Source: DASQZK01 sp963809925 (GTDB lineage Bacteria > Bacteroidota > Bacteroidia > Bacteroidales > GCA-2748055). Taken from it: a DNA stretch of 64,000 nucleotides. Below are positions 37,676-47,893 of the stretch, in pieces. The stretch covers positions 434,001 through 498,000 of the forward strand of contig CAWELH010000002.1 of NCBI GenBank assembly GCA_963809925.1, written 5' to 3'. The number at the start of each line of letters is the position of its first letter. The stretch's first letter is position 1. The translations under genes were made by a program, and so were the position numbers. The notes below the pieces were generated by a model, which saw only the letters and a list, made by a program, of their open reading frames with translations, had not been told where the DNA came from and did no database searches.

Positions 37676-38461
37676 TCAAATGACGGTGGCAAGCCTCATG
37701 GTTCTTTGTTCTCTGTATTCCTTCCACAGGATGATCTCAAGGATGATCAGGAAAGGCACCGCCATCCACAGACCAGTATACTGGATAAGCCGGACTGGGA
37801 TAAGAATCAGGGGACTTAGCAGGATTTGAAGAATGCCGGCAATTTTGTACAGAAGGATATGGTGTTCATCCTGTCGTAAAAGGCTGATGCCGAAAAAAAT
37901 ACCATTCAATCCCAGGATTGTCACGATAATCGTCTTTAATTCGGTTCCCCAGGGAAAGTCTGTTGCATATATCAGAAGATTAGATACAACATCGAGCGGG
38001 ATCAGTACCATAATAATCATTACAGAAACCTGCATGATCACATTTTTTTGTCTTTTGCCAAGCGTATAAAATCCGAAATAAAACATCACACCTGATAAGA
38101 GGTAGAGAGCCCATACAAGGAAGGACATCTTAAAGGGGACTGGGACAACATCTCCTGGAAGGAGCCGGCTGTATATCAACCAACTGATAACATAAACGAA
38201 ACCGGTGACGAAGGAGAATAGCAGGAGCTTCGGCAGGTAGGATGTGTTGTACTCTGTCTCACTGGCGACTAATGTTTCTACCGGGCATCCAAGACCGGTG
38301 GCGATGACTTTCAGCGTCGACATCCGGGGTTCCACCTCCCCTGACTCGATACGCTGTATCGTCCTGATGTCCACCTTGCAAAGGTCGGCCAGTTCCTGTT
38401 GCGTTATCCCCTTTTGATGACGGATTTCGTCGATTTTGTTTCCGGGACCGGGCTGTTTCAT
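37676..38461 (-). CDS. XRE-family regulator with C-terminal membrane domain
   Basis: The 261-residue product has an N-terminal helix-turn-helix (about 8-62, with KGITQQELADLCKVDIRTIQ and RIESGEVEPRMSTLKVIATG). Five or six hydrophobic helices follow to the end (from about residue 73). Membrane-embedded XRE regulators occur across Bacteroidota; the ligand or signal is unknown. Three 11-bp direct repeats 70-102 bases upstream may be its operator. It could control itself or the GH106-like gene upstream on the same strand. Confidence 0.85.
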   Translation of the reverse strand: MKQPGPGNKIDEIRHQKGITQQELADLCKVDIRTIQRIESGEVEPRMSTLKVIATGLGCPVETLVASETEYNTSYLPKLLLFSFVTGFVYVISWLIYSRLLPGDVVPVPFKMSFLVWALYLLSGVMFYFGFYTLGKRQKNVIMQVSVMIIMVLIPLDVVSNLLIYATDFPWGTELKTIIVTILGLNGIFFGISLLRQDEHHILLYKIAGILQILLSPLILIPVRLIQYTGLWMAVPFLIILEIILWKEYREQRTMRLATVI

Positions 38462-38530
38462 AGTTTCAGGATTTTATTTTGTCCTAAGGTATGCATGATT
38501 TCATGGTGCATCCAGACAATAAGGATGAAC

Positions 38531-38563
38531 TTATACGGCATTTATACGGCATTAATACGGCAT
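38531..38563. repeat. Three 11-bp direct repeats, TTATACGGCAT
   Basis: TTATACGGCAT, TTATACGGCAT and TAATACGGCAT stand head to tail with a period of 11 bases, about one helical turn, 70-102 bases upstream of the XRE regulator gene. The geometry suits repeated protein binding on one face of the DNA. Function is inference. Confidence 0.65.
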
Positions 38564-38623
38564 TTGCCCTGTGGAGCACGGTTGGCATATACTCCGGCGC
38601 ACAAATACCGGCCGTGTGTATTT

Positions 38624-41600
38624 TTATTTCGATTTGATATAACCGGTTACTTTTAGTGGTGGCATCAGTCCATTTTCCAGAAGTGGTTTATCTTTTTGCA
38701 GAAAATCACTGACCTTCGCCGAGCTGCTGACATTCTTCAATTCGCCATATTCCCTGAAATCACCGATCATCCTGTTTCGGTATGGGTTACCCATGGTGAT
38801 CACCAATTCGTTGCCCGTTTGCTTCAGGACGGGTACCGGAAAGCTCATCCCCGGTTTCCATGCGATACCGACGGACACGCCGTTCAGTCTGGCTTCAGCC
38901 GTGGCATGTTCCACATTCAGGCCGATGCAGAATGAATCACACGACGCCAGGAAATCCTCCGGAAGGTCAAAAGTAATGCTGTACATGGTTGTTCCGGAGA
39001 AATAACGAATATCAGGGACTTCAGATTCGTTGAGCGGGGAGAGCGTTGAAATATCCAGGGATTTTATTTTCTGAGGATACGGTGGCTCAAATTGTACAGT
39101 ACCAGCAAAATCGGTGATTTCTATCTCCCTTTTTTCGAGGAATTTTACCGGAACAGATTCCATGCTTTCATTATAAAACCGGTAACCCGTTAGACTGTCG
39201 GCGCTTACAATGATCGAATTACCGCTGAGAACGGCATCAGGAACCGGCTCTGATAAATCTTTTGTTACAGGAAAAAGTTGTGTCTCTCCCTTTGTCACCC
39301 TCGTAATACTCTTCTGATCTGAGCCCACACTGAAGATGAAGATCTTTGATTCCCGGGGTTTGAAACTTACAGGGATACGGACTTGTTCGCCTTCAATGGT
39401 AAAGACTGCCGGCCGGTAGACGGTACCCTGATCAGGATCCCACAACTCAGGAAGCTTACCCTTTGTCAAAAAGAGACATTCACGGTAAAGAGGTTTATTT
39501 TGCTGGTTGAAGACAAAGAATACGTCCTGGTCGCCTACCGATTTATGGATGAACATAAGGTTGAGGGAATCGGCTTCACCCGTGGAGATGGCAGGGAGGA
39601 CGTTCTCGTCAGCAAGCACATCGCCGACAGGCTTGCCGTGGAAAATTGCCCCATTTCCATAACTATGCCTGGTCTGAGCGTTGTCGTCTCCCCAAAGTTT
39701 CGTGACGAGGGCACTGAATTCTTCCTTTTTTTCCTTGTTGTCTTTCAGGGAAAGCATCCGTTCAGGACGGCTTCCGTATATTATGGCTCCCTGCTTCACC
39801 AGTTCTTCAATCCGTTCCAGTGTCTCAATATCCATCAGGTTACTGGCAGGGAGGATGAGCATGCTGTACTCCAGTTTTCCTTTGAGCAATAATTTTCCGT
39901 CTTTCACGCTGACCATGTTCATCAGTGCATCGGCATTGCAGGCCTGTCCGCTGTAACCGAAGGGCAGGGTTGAGATCACCGGATTTTCGATGGTCTGCGG
40001 CAACTGGTCTCCAACATAGTAAAGGACTTCTTTTATAACCGTCCCTTTCTGAAGGATGTATTGTATACGCGACTGGTACCCGGTCCAGCCGGAGGCGAAC
40101 TGCCACCATGGATTCAGGCGGTTAAAATGAGCGGCAAATGGTCCGAGCGTCATCCCGGCAGGTGCGTCGAGGGGTTGATGGACATTGCTGTGAAGGATGA
40201 TCTGGTTCAGTCCCATACAGTAGGCCCTGTCTCCATAGGGTTTCAGTGCCTGAGGTGTCTCACTGTAATGGGCCATGCCCGTATAGGCTTCTGTACCGAT
40301 AACAGGCTTGTCATATACCACCGCCGATGCAGCGGGAAAACTTAATTCCGGTCGTGCGGAGGGCACGTAATTGATGAAGGTCTGATCATTAACGTTCGCC
40401 CAGAATTCAAACATCGGAAGATCAATATAGCTGTTTGCCTTCATAATATCCAACGGCGGGTAATTCAGTTCACCATAGATGGCTTCAGCATGATATTCAA
40501 GATTATGGCTGTGACAGAGCTCTTTAAAATGTCCGTAATAATTTTCTCCGATGAGATCAGAGATGGTTTTCCTGAAATCGTACAGGAACGCTTCTGAAGT
40601 TCCCGGGTCATCGACAGTTTCTCCGCAGAGCACCGGGATAAAATTCGTCATATCATACCCCCTGCGACTTTTAAATTCATCTTTAAACCGGCCGGTCCAG
40701 TTCTGGTATCCGCATTCCCAGCTGTCGATAAGCAGAAATTTAAACGTATTGCCTGCGTATTTTCCAGCGTGGTCGATAAGTTTCTGAGGATAATTACTGA
40801 AATGAAGATTAAGGGCTGAAGTATCCATCTTGTCGCATTCAAGGCCCCTTCCTTCTGCTGTTGCCGGACCGTTCGTTGCACCGGTCGATGTATATCCAAA
40901 GCGTATTACCTTCCAGTTGCCTTCAGGAGCATCCCAGTTGAGAATTCCGTCCATGCCCATTTTATCACTGATATCAATAATGTCACGCTCAGATACGGCC
41001 TGGCTGATGGTCTGTTCTGACTGTATTTTGTCGAAGCAGGACATATTATCCGGTTTGACTGAGGCGGTTTTTTCAAGATGAAAAGGAATGCTGCTGTTAT
41101 AGGCAGGATTTTCATTTTTCTTCAGAAGTTCCAGTTCACCAAGTGCCACGCTTCTGGATTTGCTCTTTTCGTTCAGTTGGATCCTGAAATACCTGGCCCT
41201 GGTGGATGGTATAGCGAACTGAAATGTTTTGTTCATTCCAACGGTCTCAATCTCACTGACCTTTGTGAATCGATGGCCATCGGATGAAGCGAACAGGTCA
41301 AATGTCAGGCTGAATGTTGACATATCCTCCCACATAAATACCTGACGTGGGTGAATTGCAATCTTTTCTGCCGTAAAGGGTTGACCGAAATCAAATTGCA
41401 AATTGCTTCCCCTGGCCAGTCTCAGGGTACTGGTTGGACAGCCGTCATACAGCGTAAAAGAATTTATGGAATCTCCTGAAGTTACCGATGGCTGCGCCAT
41501 TCTGAAAGAGCTTTGTCCATCACCCGACCTGTAAGCCAGGACCGCAACATCATTGTAAAAGTCCCTGACAGACTGAGGCTTGGGGAGTATGACGCCGTCA

Positions 41601-42061
41601 TTCTTTCCTCCTGAAAGGTATGTTTTCGTCCATACAAACTGCTTCATGGACTTCTCCGGAGTGATCCAGGGACCTCCGCTGGTGCTCCAGCCGTCACAAT
41701 TGTGAGCACCGATACTGATGCCAAGACTGTCTGCTTTCTGTAGCGCCCATTCAAACATTTCATACCATTCCGGTGTGTTGAATTTTATCTGTGTCACGCC
41801 AAAATTCTTCCCATTAAAAAGCCCGATATTAAGAATTGTAGCCTGGCTGATACCCTGTTTCTTCATTGACTCAAGATCTTTGGTAATACCTTCCTTTGTG
41901 ATAGCCCCGTCGAGCCAATGCCACCAGGTGTGTACTTTTACATTCTGTGGAGGAAAAGTAAAATCATCCTTACTGATTCGTACCTGCGTCTCTGGTTGAG
42001 AGCAACCAAGTAAAAGAATTGAAAACAGAAGTGTGCCAAGGATTTTTGAGTATGGTTTCAT
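38624..42061 (-). CDS. GH106-like glycosidase lipoprotein (putative alpha-L-rhamnosidase)
   Basis: An 1145-residue surface-type lipoprotein with lipobox SILLLGC (Cys20). The start of the mature protein, HTWWHWLDGAITKEGITKDL, then ATILNIGLFNGKNFG and IGAHNCDGWSTSGGPWITPE, is the pattern of family GH106 rhamnosidases. A discoidin-like beta-sandwich lies at about 210-310 (ARYFRIQLNEKS, VALGELELL). Later parts are an alpha/beta domain (ILPASNLMDIETLERIEELV) and a C-terminal galactose-binding-like sandwich (AEARLNGVSVGIAWKP). It probably removes rhamnose from plant pectin or similar glycans. No SusCD pair adjoins it. Family confident, linkage not shown. Confidence 0.82.
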   Translation of the reverse strand: MKPYSKILGTLLFSILLLGCSQPETQVRISKDDFTFPPQNVKVHTWWHWLDGAITKEGITKDLESMKKQGISQATILNIGLFNGKNFGVTQIKFNTPEWYEMFEWALQKADSLGISIGAHNCDGWSTSGGPWITPEKSMKQFVWTKTYLSGGKNDGVILPKPQSVRDFYNDVAVLAYRSGDGQSSFRMAQPSVTSGDSINSFTLYDGCPTSTLRLARGSNLQFDFGQPFTAEKIAIHPRQVFMWEDMSTFSLTFDLFASSDGHRFTKVSEIETVGMNKTFQFAIPSTRARYFRIQLNEKSKSRSVALGELELLKKNENPAYNSSIPFHLEKTASVKPDNMSCFDKIQSEQTISQAVSERDIIDISDKMGMDGILNWDAPEGNWKVIRFGYTSTGATNGPATAEGRGLECDKMDTSALNLHFSNYPQKLIDHAGKYAGNTFKFLLIDSWECGYQNWTGRFKDEFKSRRGYDMTNFIPVLCGETVDDPGTSEAFLYDFRKTISDLIGENYYGHFKELCHSHNLEYHAEAIYGELNYPPLDIMKANSYIDLPMFEFWANVNDQTFINYVPSARPELSFPAASAVVYDKPVIGTEAYTGMAHYSETPQALKPYGDRAYCMGLNQIILHSNVHQPLDAPAGMTLGPFAAHFNRLNPWWQFASGWTGYQSRIQYILQKGTVIKEVLYYVGDQLPQTIENPVISTLPFGYSGQACNADALMNMVSVKDGKLLLKGKLEYSMLILPASNLMDIETLERIEELVKQGAIIYGSRPERMLSLKDNKEKKEEFSALVTKLWGDDNAQTRHSYGNGAIFHGKPVGDVLADENVLPAISTGEADSLNLMFIHKSVGDQDVFFVFNQQNKPLYRECLFLTKGKLPELWDPDQGTVYRPAVFTIEGEQVRIPVSFKPRESKIFIFSVGSDQKSITRVTKGETQLFPVTKDLSEPVPDAVLSGNSIIVSADSLTGYRFYNESMESVPVKFLEKREIEITDFAGTVQFEPPYPQKIKSLDISTLSPLNESEVPDIRYFSGTTMYSITFDLPEDFLASCDSFCIGLNVEHATAEARLNGVSVGIAWKPGMSFPVPVLKQTGNELVITMGNPYRNRMIGDFREYGELKNVSSSAKVSDFLQKDKPLLENGLMPPLKVTGYIKSK

Positions 42062-42716
42062 GGAATGGATATTTGGTTATTTTTCAAACATTGAGGCCCG
42101 TACTTTGAGCCGGCAGGATCGAAAATTACAAAATTCCCTTGAGTGAGCGTAATTTTCATTGACTATTATGCTGATATATGCTGTTTAAAACCATACAAAC
42201 GCATTATTCGATGCTGAGAAAAGGCATGGGGCACAAGCCTTGATTCCCGGAATATATATCCCTTAAAGGCTACCTCATTTCCTGAATATTTAGTTTCAAT
42301 AATTGTTCGGGTGAAAATCTACCACTTTCTTCCGGATGACTATGTTGGCTGACTACAAATAAACTACCAAAACATTTTTCCGGTGCTCATCATAAATATT
42401 TTATAAGTTCCATATTTTAGCTACTGTAAATTGATATACAAATGGACCAATGAATATCTCGAAATATATTGTATTATTCAAAAAAATTAATAATTTTAGT
42501 ATTGCAAATATACGTTGGAGATTAAACAAGGAGTCCTGAAAATTTAGTTTTACGCATCAGGAAATGGTTTCTTTTCTTTCTTTGGCAGCCCTGAGGCATG
42601 CCAACATTGCTTCATTGGATTGCGTATCCCTGTGAGGTTTAATCTGCATTAAAATCGGTTTGCAAGAAATCATTGCTTTACCTTCAGAAACTGAACTCTG
42701 AAAAGTAAATCTTTAT
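42062..42716. other. Divergent intergenic region before the efflux operon
   Basis: A 655-base AT-rich spacer between the GH106-like gene and the first adaptor gene. A minus-strand TATATTTG (42504-42511) fits a -7 element but is 440 bases from the nearest minus-strand start. I see no consensus promoter for the efflux operon, and no gene or repeat. Confidence 0.4.
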
Positions 42717-44048
42717 ATGAAACAAAGCACTCTATATGCTATTGTCGTTTTGTTTTTTCTTTCTGCTTGCAGAGGTAAGCCGGACGGAATTATCCGCTTC
42801 TACCTCGAACCTTCAGAATACGTTGAAAAGATTACTGCACCGGGTACCGTGAAGGCAGTCAATACAAATTATCTCAAGGCCCCGATGTTGGGATTGTCAA
42901 ACGTCTCATTTCTTAAGGGTAATGGTGACTATGCAAAAAAAGGGGATACTGTTTGTATCCTTGAATTACCCGAATTAATAAACGAGCTTGAGAATAATAC
43001 TTCGGACCTTGAAAACCTTGAAGCTGAGCTGAAAAAACTTGAAGCCGGGCATACCCTGGCCATCTCGATGCTTGAAGCTCAGATTGAAAATAATGATATC
43101 GATCTTGCCATTTCCGATCTTGATTCAGTTCAGAAAAAATTTGCGCCGCCATTGCAACGTAAACTGATCTCTCTTCAGCAGGAAAAAGCGGCCCTCATAA
43201 AACAGAAGTTAGACAAGAAACTATTGTCACAGAAAGAGATTGCAGAAACGGAATTGCGAGGGATGAAATCCCGAATCAAACAACAGGAAAGCAGGATCGA
43301 CCGACTGAAAGACGAGATAAAAATGCTGACCATTACGGCACCTGCAGACGGGATCACAGTACATACGGAAGCACCCATTCTGTTCCTTATGAGCAGTCGT
43401 GGTCATACAACCATGGGTGGTAAGATAGAAGAAGGCAGCTCTGTATGGCCGAATATGAATTTGCTGGAGATGCCTGAATTATCTGATGTTCAGGTTATAG
43501 CACTCGTACCGGAATCGGATTACAAGCGGGTGGAGGCAGGACAGAAAGTTAAAATACAGGTCGAAGCGGTTAGCCATCTTGAAACAACCGGTTTGGTAAA
43601 CCGGAAAATGCTGGTTGGAAAAAAAGTAAAGGAAGAGTCTGATATCAAGGTCTATGAGGTAGTCATTGATGTGGATAGTTGTGATACCCAAATGACACCG
43701 GGACTAAGTGCCAGTTGTGAGATAATGATCCATGATTTGAAAGATACCCTGGTTGTCCCCGCCATTGCTGTATTTGAAGAAGAGGATGTGCGATATGTAT
43801 ATGTTGCTTCCGGGAAGAGATTCAACAAAGTTGTCGTTGAAACCGGCCTCTCAAACAGCTCTCAGAGCATTATAGCGGCAGGTCTTAAAGGAGGGGAGAC
43901 CATTGCAATGTCTAAACCACCTCAGGGATTGATAACGAAAATTGCAACGGCAGACAGTGACAGCTCTGATACTGCAATGAAGGAAGGCGACCTTCAGGGG
44001 CACGAGAATTCTGATACCATTAGCGATGAACTTAAGTTAAATCCATAA
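42717..44048 (+). CDS. HlyD/MFP-type periplasmic adaptor lipoprotein (first of three)
   Basis: Adaptors bridge an inner-membrane pump to an outer-membrane channel. This 443-residue protein has a lipobox FFLSAC (Cys18), a first biotinyl-like half (about 35-85, with NYLKAPMLG and KKGDTVCILELPE) and a coiled-coil hairpin at about 90-205. The second biotinyl half is ITAPADGITVHTE, followed by barrel domains with GLSASCEIMI and VPAIAVFEEEDVRYVYVASG. A Ser/Asp-rich tail of about 40 residues is unusual. The next adaptor gene begins 13 bases later. It is clearly different in sequence from the other two, so they are old paralogues. Confidence 0.88.
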   Translation: MKQSTLYAIVVLFFLSACRGKPDGIIRFYLEPSEYVEKITAPGTVKAVNTNYLKAPMLGLSNVSFLKGNGDYAKKGDTVCILELPELINELENNTSDLENLEAELKKLEAGHTLAISMLEAQIENNDIDLAISDLDSVQKKFAPPLQRKLISLQQEKAALIKQKLDKKLLSQKEIAETELRGMKSRIKQQESRIDRLKDEIKMLTITAPADGITVHTEAPILFLMSSRGHTTMGGKIEEGSSVWPNMNLLEMPELSDVQVIALVPESDYKRVEAGQKVKIQVEAVSHLETTGLVNRKMLVGKKVKEESDIKVYEVVIDVDSCDTQMTPGLSASCEIMIHDLKDTLVVPAIAVFEEEDVRYVYVASGKRFNKVVVETGLSNSSQSIIAAGLKGGETIAMSKPPQGLITKIATADSDSSDTAMKEGDLQGHENSDTISDELKLNP

Positions 44049-44061
44049 TCTGGAAAAGACG

Positions 44062-45345
44062 ATGATAAGGATACAATATAAAAAGAATACAACGACACTC
44101 AGGCAGTTGTTCACCGGGTTTTCCTTTCTTGCCCTCATCTCTGCACTAATCTGTGGTTGTCACTACAACAAAGATGAGGGTGTTCAGACCACCCAGGTTA
44201 AACGCGGTACATTTACAGAGGAACTGATCGAGGAAGGAACCATCCGTGCCGTCAATTCAATTAGTATTAACTCACCACGAATTTCCTACCGGTACGGAAC
44301 ACTGAAAATTGGCAGTATGGTGGATGACGGAAAAGAAGTGGAGAAAGGTGATACACTGATCATCTTCGATCCAAGTGAAGTGAAAAAAGCAATTGTCGAT
44401 GTTGAACAGAAACTCGAAATTGCAAATGCTGAGTTCGATAAGTTAAAAGCCACTCAGAAATCTGAAATTGAAGATCTGCAAGCAGACTTGGAGATATCTA
44501 AGATTTCGCTTGAGATATCGAAAATTAATTTTGAACAGTCGGTCCATGAGGCGGAGATCACTAAGAAAGAAATCGGCCTGAAACTGGAAAATGCGCGCCT
44601 GGCGCTGGAGCGGGCGGGAGAACAGATTGAAAATAAGAAAAGAATTCATAAAGTCGATATTTTTCAGAAGCAGATCAGTATCAATCAGTTGGAGGCTCAA
44701 TATAAAGAGGCGAAAAGTACGATTGATAATCTTTTCGTTGTGAGTCCGGCCAGGGGTATTGCCATCGTCCAGCATAATTGGATGTCGAACCAAAAGTGGC
44801 AGGTTGGGGACCAGCCCTATCCGGGATCAAAAATCATTGAACTTCCGGATCTGGACGAGATGATGGCAGATATTGAGATTAATGAAGTCGATGCACTGAA
44901 GGTTTCAACCGGCATCAGGGTAATCATCACACCGGATGCTTATTCCGACACAACCTTTAATGGAGAGATCACCTGGATGGCAAATCTTGCGCAGAATAAA
45001 GATTACGATTCAAAGATCAAAGTATTTCCTATTGGAGTTCTTATTCCGGAGAGCTCTGATAAGCTGATGCCAGGATTGACAGTGAGTTGCAGGCTCATAA
45101 TCAAAGAGATCCCCGATGTTCTGATCATTCCGCTCGAATCAGTTTTTAAGGACGATCTGCAGGAATATGTCTATGTTAGGTCCGGCTCAGGTTTCAAAAA
45201 GAAAGACATTAAGATATCTGCATACAATACGGATTATGCACTCGTTGAGGAAGGGGTTGCCGAGAAGGAAGAATTGGCACTCAGTGATCCATATAAGGAT
45301 AAAATGGAAACCGGCGCCAAAAAGACATCGAAGGCTAACCTATAA
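44062..45345 (+). CDS. HlyD/MFP-type periplasmic adaptor lipoprotein (second of three)
   Basis: The 427-residue product has a 20-residue cytoplasmic-type start, a hydrophobic segment and a lipobox-like ALICGC (Cys33 or Cys31). It continues QVKRGTFTEELIEEGTIRAV. A long coiled coil follows at about 110-215 (KLEIANAEFDKLKATQKSE and onward), then SPARGIAIVQHNW, and beta-barrel parts with GLTVSCRLII and IPLESVFKDDLQEYVYVRSG. The third adaptor gene starts 22 bases downstream. Confidence 0.88.
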   Translation: MIRIQYKKNTTTLRQLFTGFSFLALISALICGCHYNKDEGVQTTQVKRGTFTEELIEEGTIRAVNSISINSPRISYRYGTLKIGSMVDDGKEVEKGDTLIIFDPSEVKKAIVDVEQKLEIANAEFDKLKATQKSEIEDLQADLEISKISLEISKINFEQSVHEAEITKKEIGLKLENARLALERAGEQIENKKRIHKVDIFQKQISINQLEAQYKEAKSTIDNLFVVSPARGIAIVQHNWMSNQKWQVGDQPYPGSKIIELPDLDEMMADIEINEVDALKVSTGIRVIITPDAYSDTTFNGEITWMANLAQNKDYDSKIKVFPIGVLIPESSDKLMPGLTVSCRLIIKEIPDVLIIPLESVFKDDLQEYVYVRSGSGFKKKDIKISAYNTDYALVEEGVAEKEELALSDPYKDKMETGAKKTSKANL

Positions 45346-45367
45346 TTTCAGTGCCAAAATCGTGAAC

Positions 45368-46576
45368 ATGAAAATTTTCAAACTTAATATACCACCAATC
45401 CTACCTACTGCCCTTTTCATTCTGACGGCAATATTGTTTGCCTCATGCAACAAACAGGCAGGAGATGAATATACCGTTCTAAGAGGAAATTTTGTTCAGT
45501 CCATCACAGAAGCCGGAGAACTTCAGTCTATGAATGCTTCAAGCATAACAATGCCCAATATCAGCTATCAGTATGGATATAATTTTAAACTTATCGGGCT
45601 GATGGAACATGGATCAACAGTGCACAAAGGGGATTCTGTTGCTGCGCTTGATCCGTCTTCTATATACCGCTATATCATCAACAGGGAGGAATCCCTGGAA
45701 AATGTAAAGGCTATGGCCGAGAAAATGAATATCGAAGCGGAAAGCAGCATAAGGGAACTAGAGGTGGAATTGAAGAATGAACTTGCTGCCTATGAACTAA
45801 AACAGCTTGAACTGGAAAGGATTCAGTTCGAGTCGGATATGAAGAAAAAGGTTAAGGAACTGGAATTCAGACAGTCTGAAATCAAACTTGAAAAGGTGAA
45901 AAGAAATCTGAGGCTGAAGCCTGAAATTGAACAATACGATATCAGGATCAATAACCTGAGCATCATGCAACATGAGATGGACCTGGAAAGCGCTCATGAA
46001 ACCCTGAAAAAACTGACACTTTACAGTCCGGGAAACGGATTGTTCCAACTCAATGAAAACAGGAGGAACGGCCAGATCACAAAATTGGGAGATGAAATAT
46101 ATGTAGGAGCACTTATCGCCAGCATTCCCGATATTTCGAGAATGAAAACAGTGTCGTACGTCAATGAGGCGGATATCAGCAAGATCAGTCCGGGAATGAA
46201 AGTGATCGTCCGCCTGGATGCACTGCCGAATGTCGAGTTCAACGGTTTGGTAAAAGAGATTAGCAAGATATGCACGGAAAAAGAAAAAGAGAAGATATTT
46301 ACCACAGAGATAGAAATTCTTGAAAGTGATACCCGGCTTAAGCCAGGCATGTCGGTCAGTTGTGAATATATCTGTTATGAAGCGGAGGATGAAATGTATG
46401 TTCCAAATAGTTGCCTGCTTAAAGAAAAATCGCATGCCTACGTTTTTCTCAAAAAAGGAGGGGCTATCGAAAAAACCGAAGTGATCGCAGGTGCTTCAAA
46501 TTCGGGGCATACCGTTATAAAAAGTGATCTAAGGGCGGGTCGCAGACTGGTTCCGGTCAATGAAGTCGTGAATTAA
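45368..46576 (+). CDS. HlyD/MFP-type periplasmic adaptor lipoprotein (third of three)
   Basis: A longer in-frame reading begins at 45167 inside the preceding gene, but the ATG at 45368 gives the lipoprotein signal MKIFKLNIPP...LFASC (Cys27), so 402 residues is preferred. The architecture repeats that of the two upstream proteins: VLRGNFVQSITEAGELQSM, a coiled coil (about 85-210), YSPGNGLFQLNEN, then GMSVSCEYICYE and VPNSCLLKEKSHAYVFL. The permease gene follows after 15 bases. Confidence 0.88.
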   Translation: MKIFKLNIPPILPTALFILTAILFASCNKQAGDEYTVLRGNFVQSITEAGELQSMNASSITMPNISYQYGYNFKLIGLMEHGSTVHKGDSVAALDPSSIYRYIINREESLENVKAMAEKMNIEAESSIRELEVELKNELAAYELKQLELERIQFESDMKKKVKELEFRQSEIKLEKVKRNLRLKPEIEQYDIRINNLSIMQHEMDLESAHETLKKLTLYSPGNGLFQLNENRRNGQITKLGDEIYVGALIASIPDISRMKTVSYVNEADISKISPGMKVIVRLDALPNVEFNGLVKEISKICTEKEKEKIFTTEIEILESDTRLKPGMSVSCEYICYEAEDEMYVPNSCLLKEKSHAYVFLKKGGAIEKTEVIAGASNSGHTVIKSDLRAGRRLVPVNEVVN

Positions 46577-46591
46577 CAAAACAGACAAAAG

Positions 46592-47830
46592 ATGCAGTTT
46601 AAAGAAAATATCAATGTGGCGTTTCTGAGCCTTGTAGATCAAAAGTTCCGGTCCTTTCTTACCATGCTTGGCATCATCTTCGGCACTGCATCCGTCATAA
46701 TAATGGTATCCATAGGTGAAGGCGCTAAAAAACAGGCTATTGCAAAATATCAGGATCTGGGTATCAGCAATATCATCATCCGTGATAAAGATTTGACAGA
46801 TAAGGAACTGGAAGAAGTCAGAATGAAATTTTCCCAGGGTCTGACCCTCAGGGATGCTGATGTGATCCGGGAAATCGTCCCGGGCGTGGTCGATGTTGCT
46901 TCCCAGTCGGAAGCTAAAACGGAAGCCAGGTACGGAGATAAATCTGCCAGGGCAACTCTCATTGGGGTCACACCTTCGATCATCCGGGTCCTGAATTATT
47001 CCGTTGGCAAAGGAAGCTTTATCAATCAGGATCATTACGTCAGGATGCTGAAAGTTTGTACCATTGGCTCCTCTGTTGGCCGATCTTTGTTTGGGTTTGA
47101 AGATCCTGTTGGAAAGAATATAAAACTGGACGATCAATGGTTTGAAGTGACAGGGGTCATGGAAACTAAGGCCTTGTTCACGGAGACAGTGGGAGAGCTG
47201 GCAGCAAGGGATCTGAATAGTGACATTTACATCCCCCTTACTACCTTCAATAAAAGGATACCGAGGGAGAACCAACTGACCAGTGAAATCAAACAATTCA
47301 CCGTTAAGCTGGAATCCTCGGATAGGCTGATGGAATCAGCCGCTGTGATGCGCAGTATCTTAAACCGTCATCACTACAACAATGACGATTACAGCATCAT
47401 TGTGCCTTTCGAATTATTAAAACAGGAAGAAAAGGAACGCCGGAGGTACAATTTTCTACTCGCATCCATTGCTGCCATATCATTGATTGTTGGAGGTATT
47501 GGTATTATGAACATCATGCTGGCCTCGGTGGTGGAGCGGACCAGGGAGATAGGTATCAGAAGGGCTATCGGAGGAAGGAAGAATGATATCCTCAGCCAGT
47601 TTGTAACCGAATCTGTGATCATGAGCCTTGCCGGCGGACTTATCGGGGTATTTCTGGGCATCGTTTTGTCATTGATCCTTTCTCTGGCAACAGAAGTAAG
47701 TACCGAAATCAAATTTTATTCGCTCTTTATCGCCTTTGCCTTTTCCATAATCGTAGGCATCACCTTTGGCTACCTCCCTGCTAAAAAAGCAGCGAATCTG
47801 AAACCCATTGAATCGATCAGACACGAATGA
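46592..47830 (+). CDS. MacB/FtsX-type ABC transporter permease
   Basis: A 412-residue MacB-fold membrane subunit. One helix lies at about 20-42 (RSFLTMLGIIFGTASVIIMV), then a large periplasmic domain (about 45-280) and three C-terminal helices. The hallmark VGGIGIMNIMLASVVERTRE and EIGIRRAIGGRKNDI precede the helices, and YLPAKKAANLKPIESIRHE ends the protein. Such subunits transduce ATPase motion to the periplasm (mechanotransmission) rather than forming a channel. No ATP-binding subunit is fused or encoded in this operon. It must borrow one from elsewhere. Confidence 0.92.
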   Translation: MQFKENINVAFLSLVDQKFRSFLTMLGIIFGTASVIIMVSIGEGAKKQAIAKYQDLGISNIIIRDKDLTDKELEEVRMKFSQGLTLRDADVIREIVPGVVDVASQSEAKTEARYGDKSARATLIGVTPSIIRVLNYSVGKGSFINQDHYVRMLKVCTIGSSVGRSLFGFEDPVGKNIKLDDQWFEVTGVMETKALFTETVGELAARDLNSDIYIPLTTFNKRIPRENQLTSEIKQFTVKLESSDRLMESAAVMRSILNRHHYNNDDYSIIVPFELLKQEEKERRRYNFLLASIAAISLIVGGIGIMNIMLASVVERTREIGIRRAIGGRKNDILSQFVTESVIMSLAGGLIGVFLGIVLSLILSLATEVSTEIKFYSLFIAFAFSIIVGITFGYLPAKKAANLKPIESIRHE

Positions 47831-47893
47831 TAATCGAGACGTAAGCTAATATTCATGTGATTTTATGTTAGGTAAGAAAATAATTTCGCGCAT

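Noticed and set aside
45167..45367. N-terminal extension of the third adaptor
   Set aside because: It lies inside the preceding adaptor gene and is rich in basic residues; the ATG at 45368 gives a normal lipoprotein signal.
46529..47296. 255-codon open frame antisense to the permease
   Set aside because: It is a shadow of the MacB/FtsX gene: low-complexity composition, no motif, and the opposite frame has strong family signatures.
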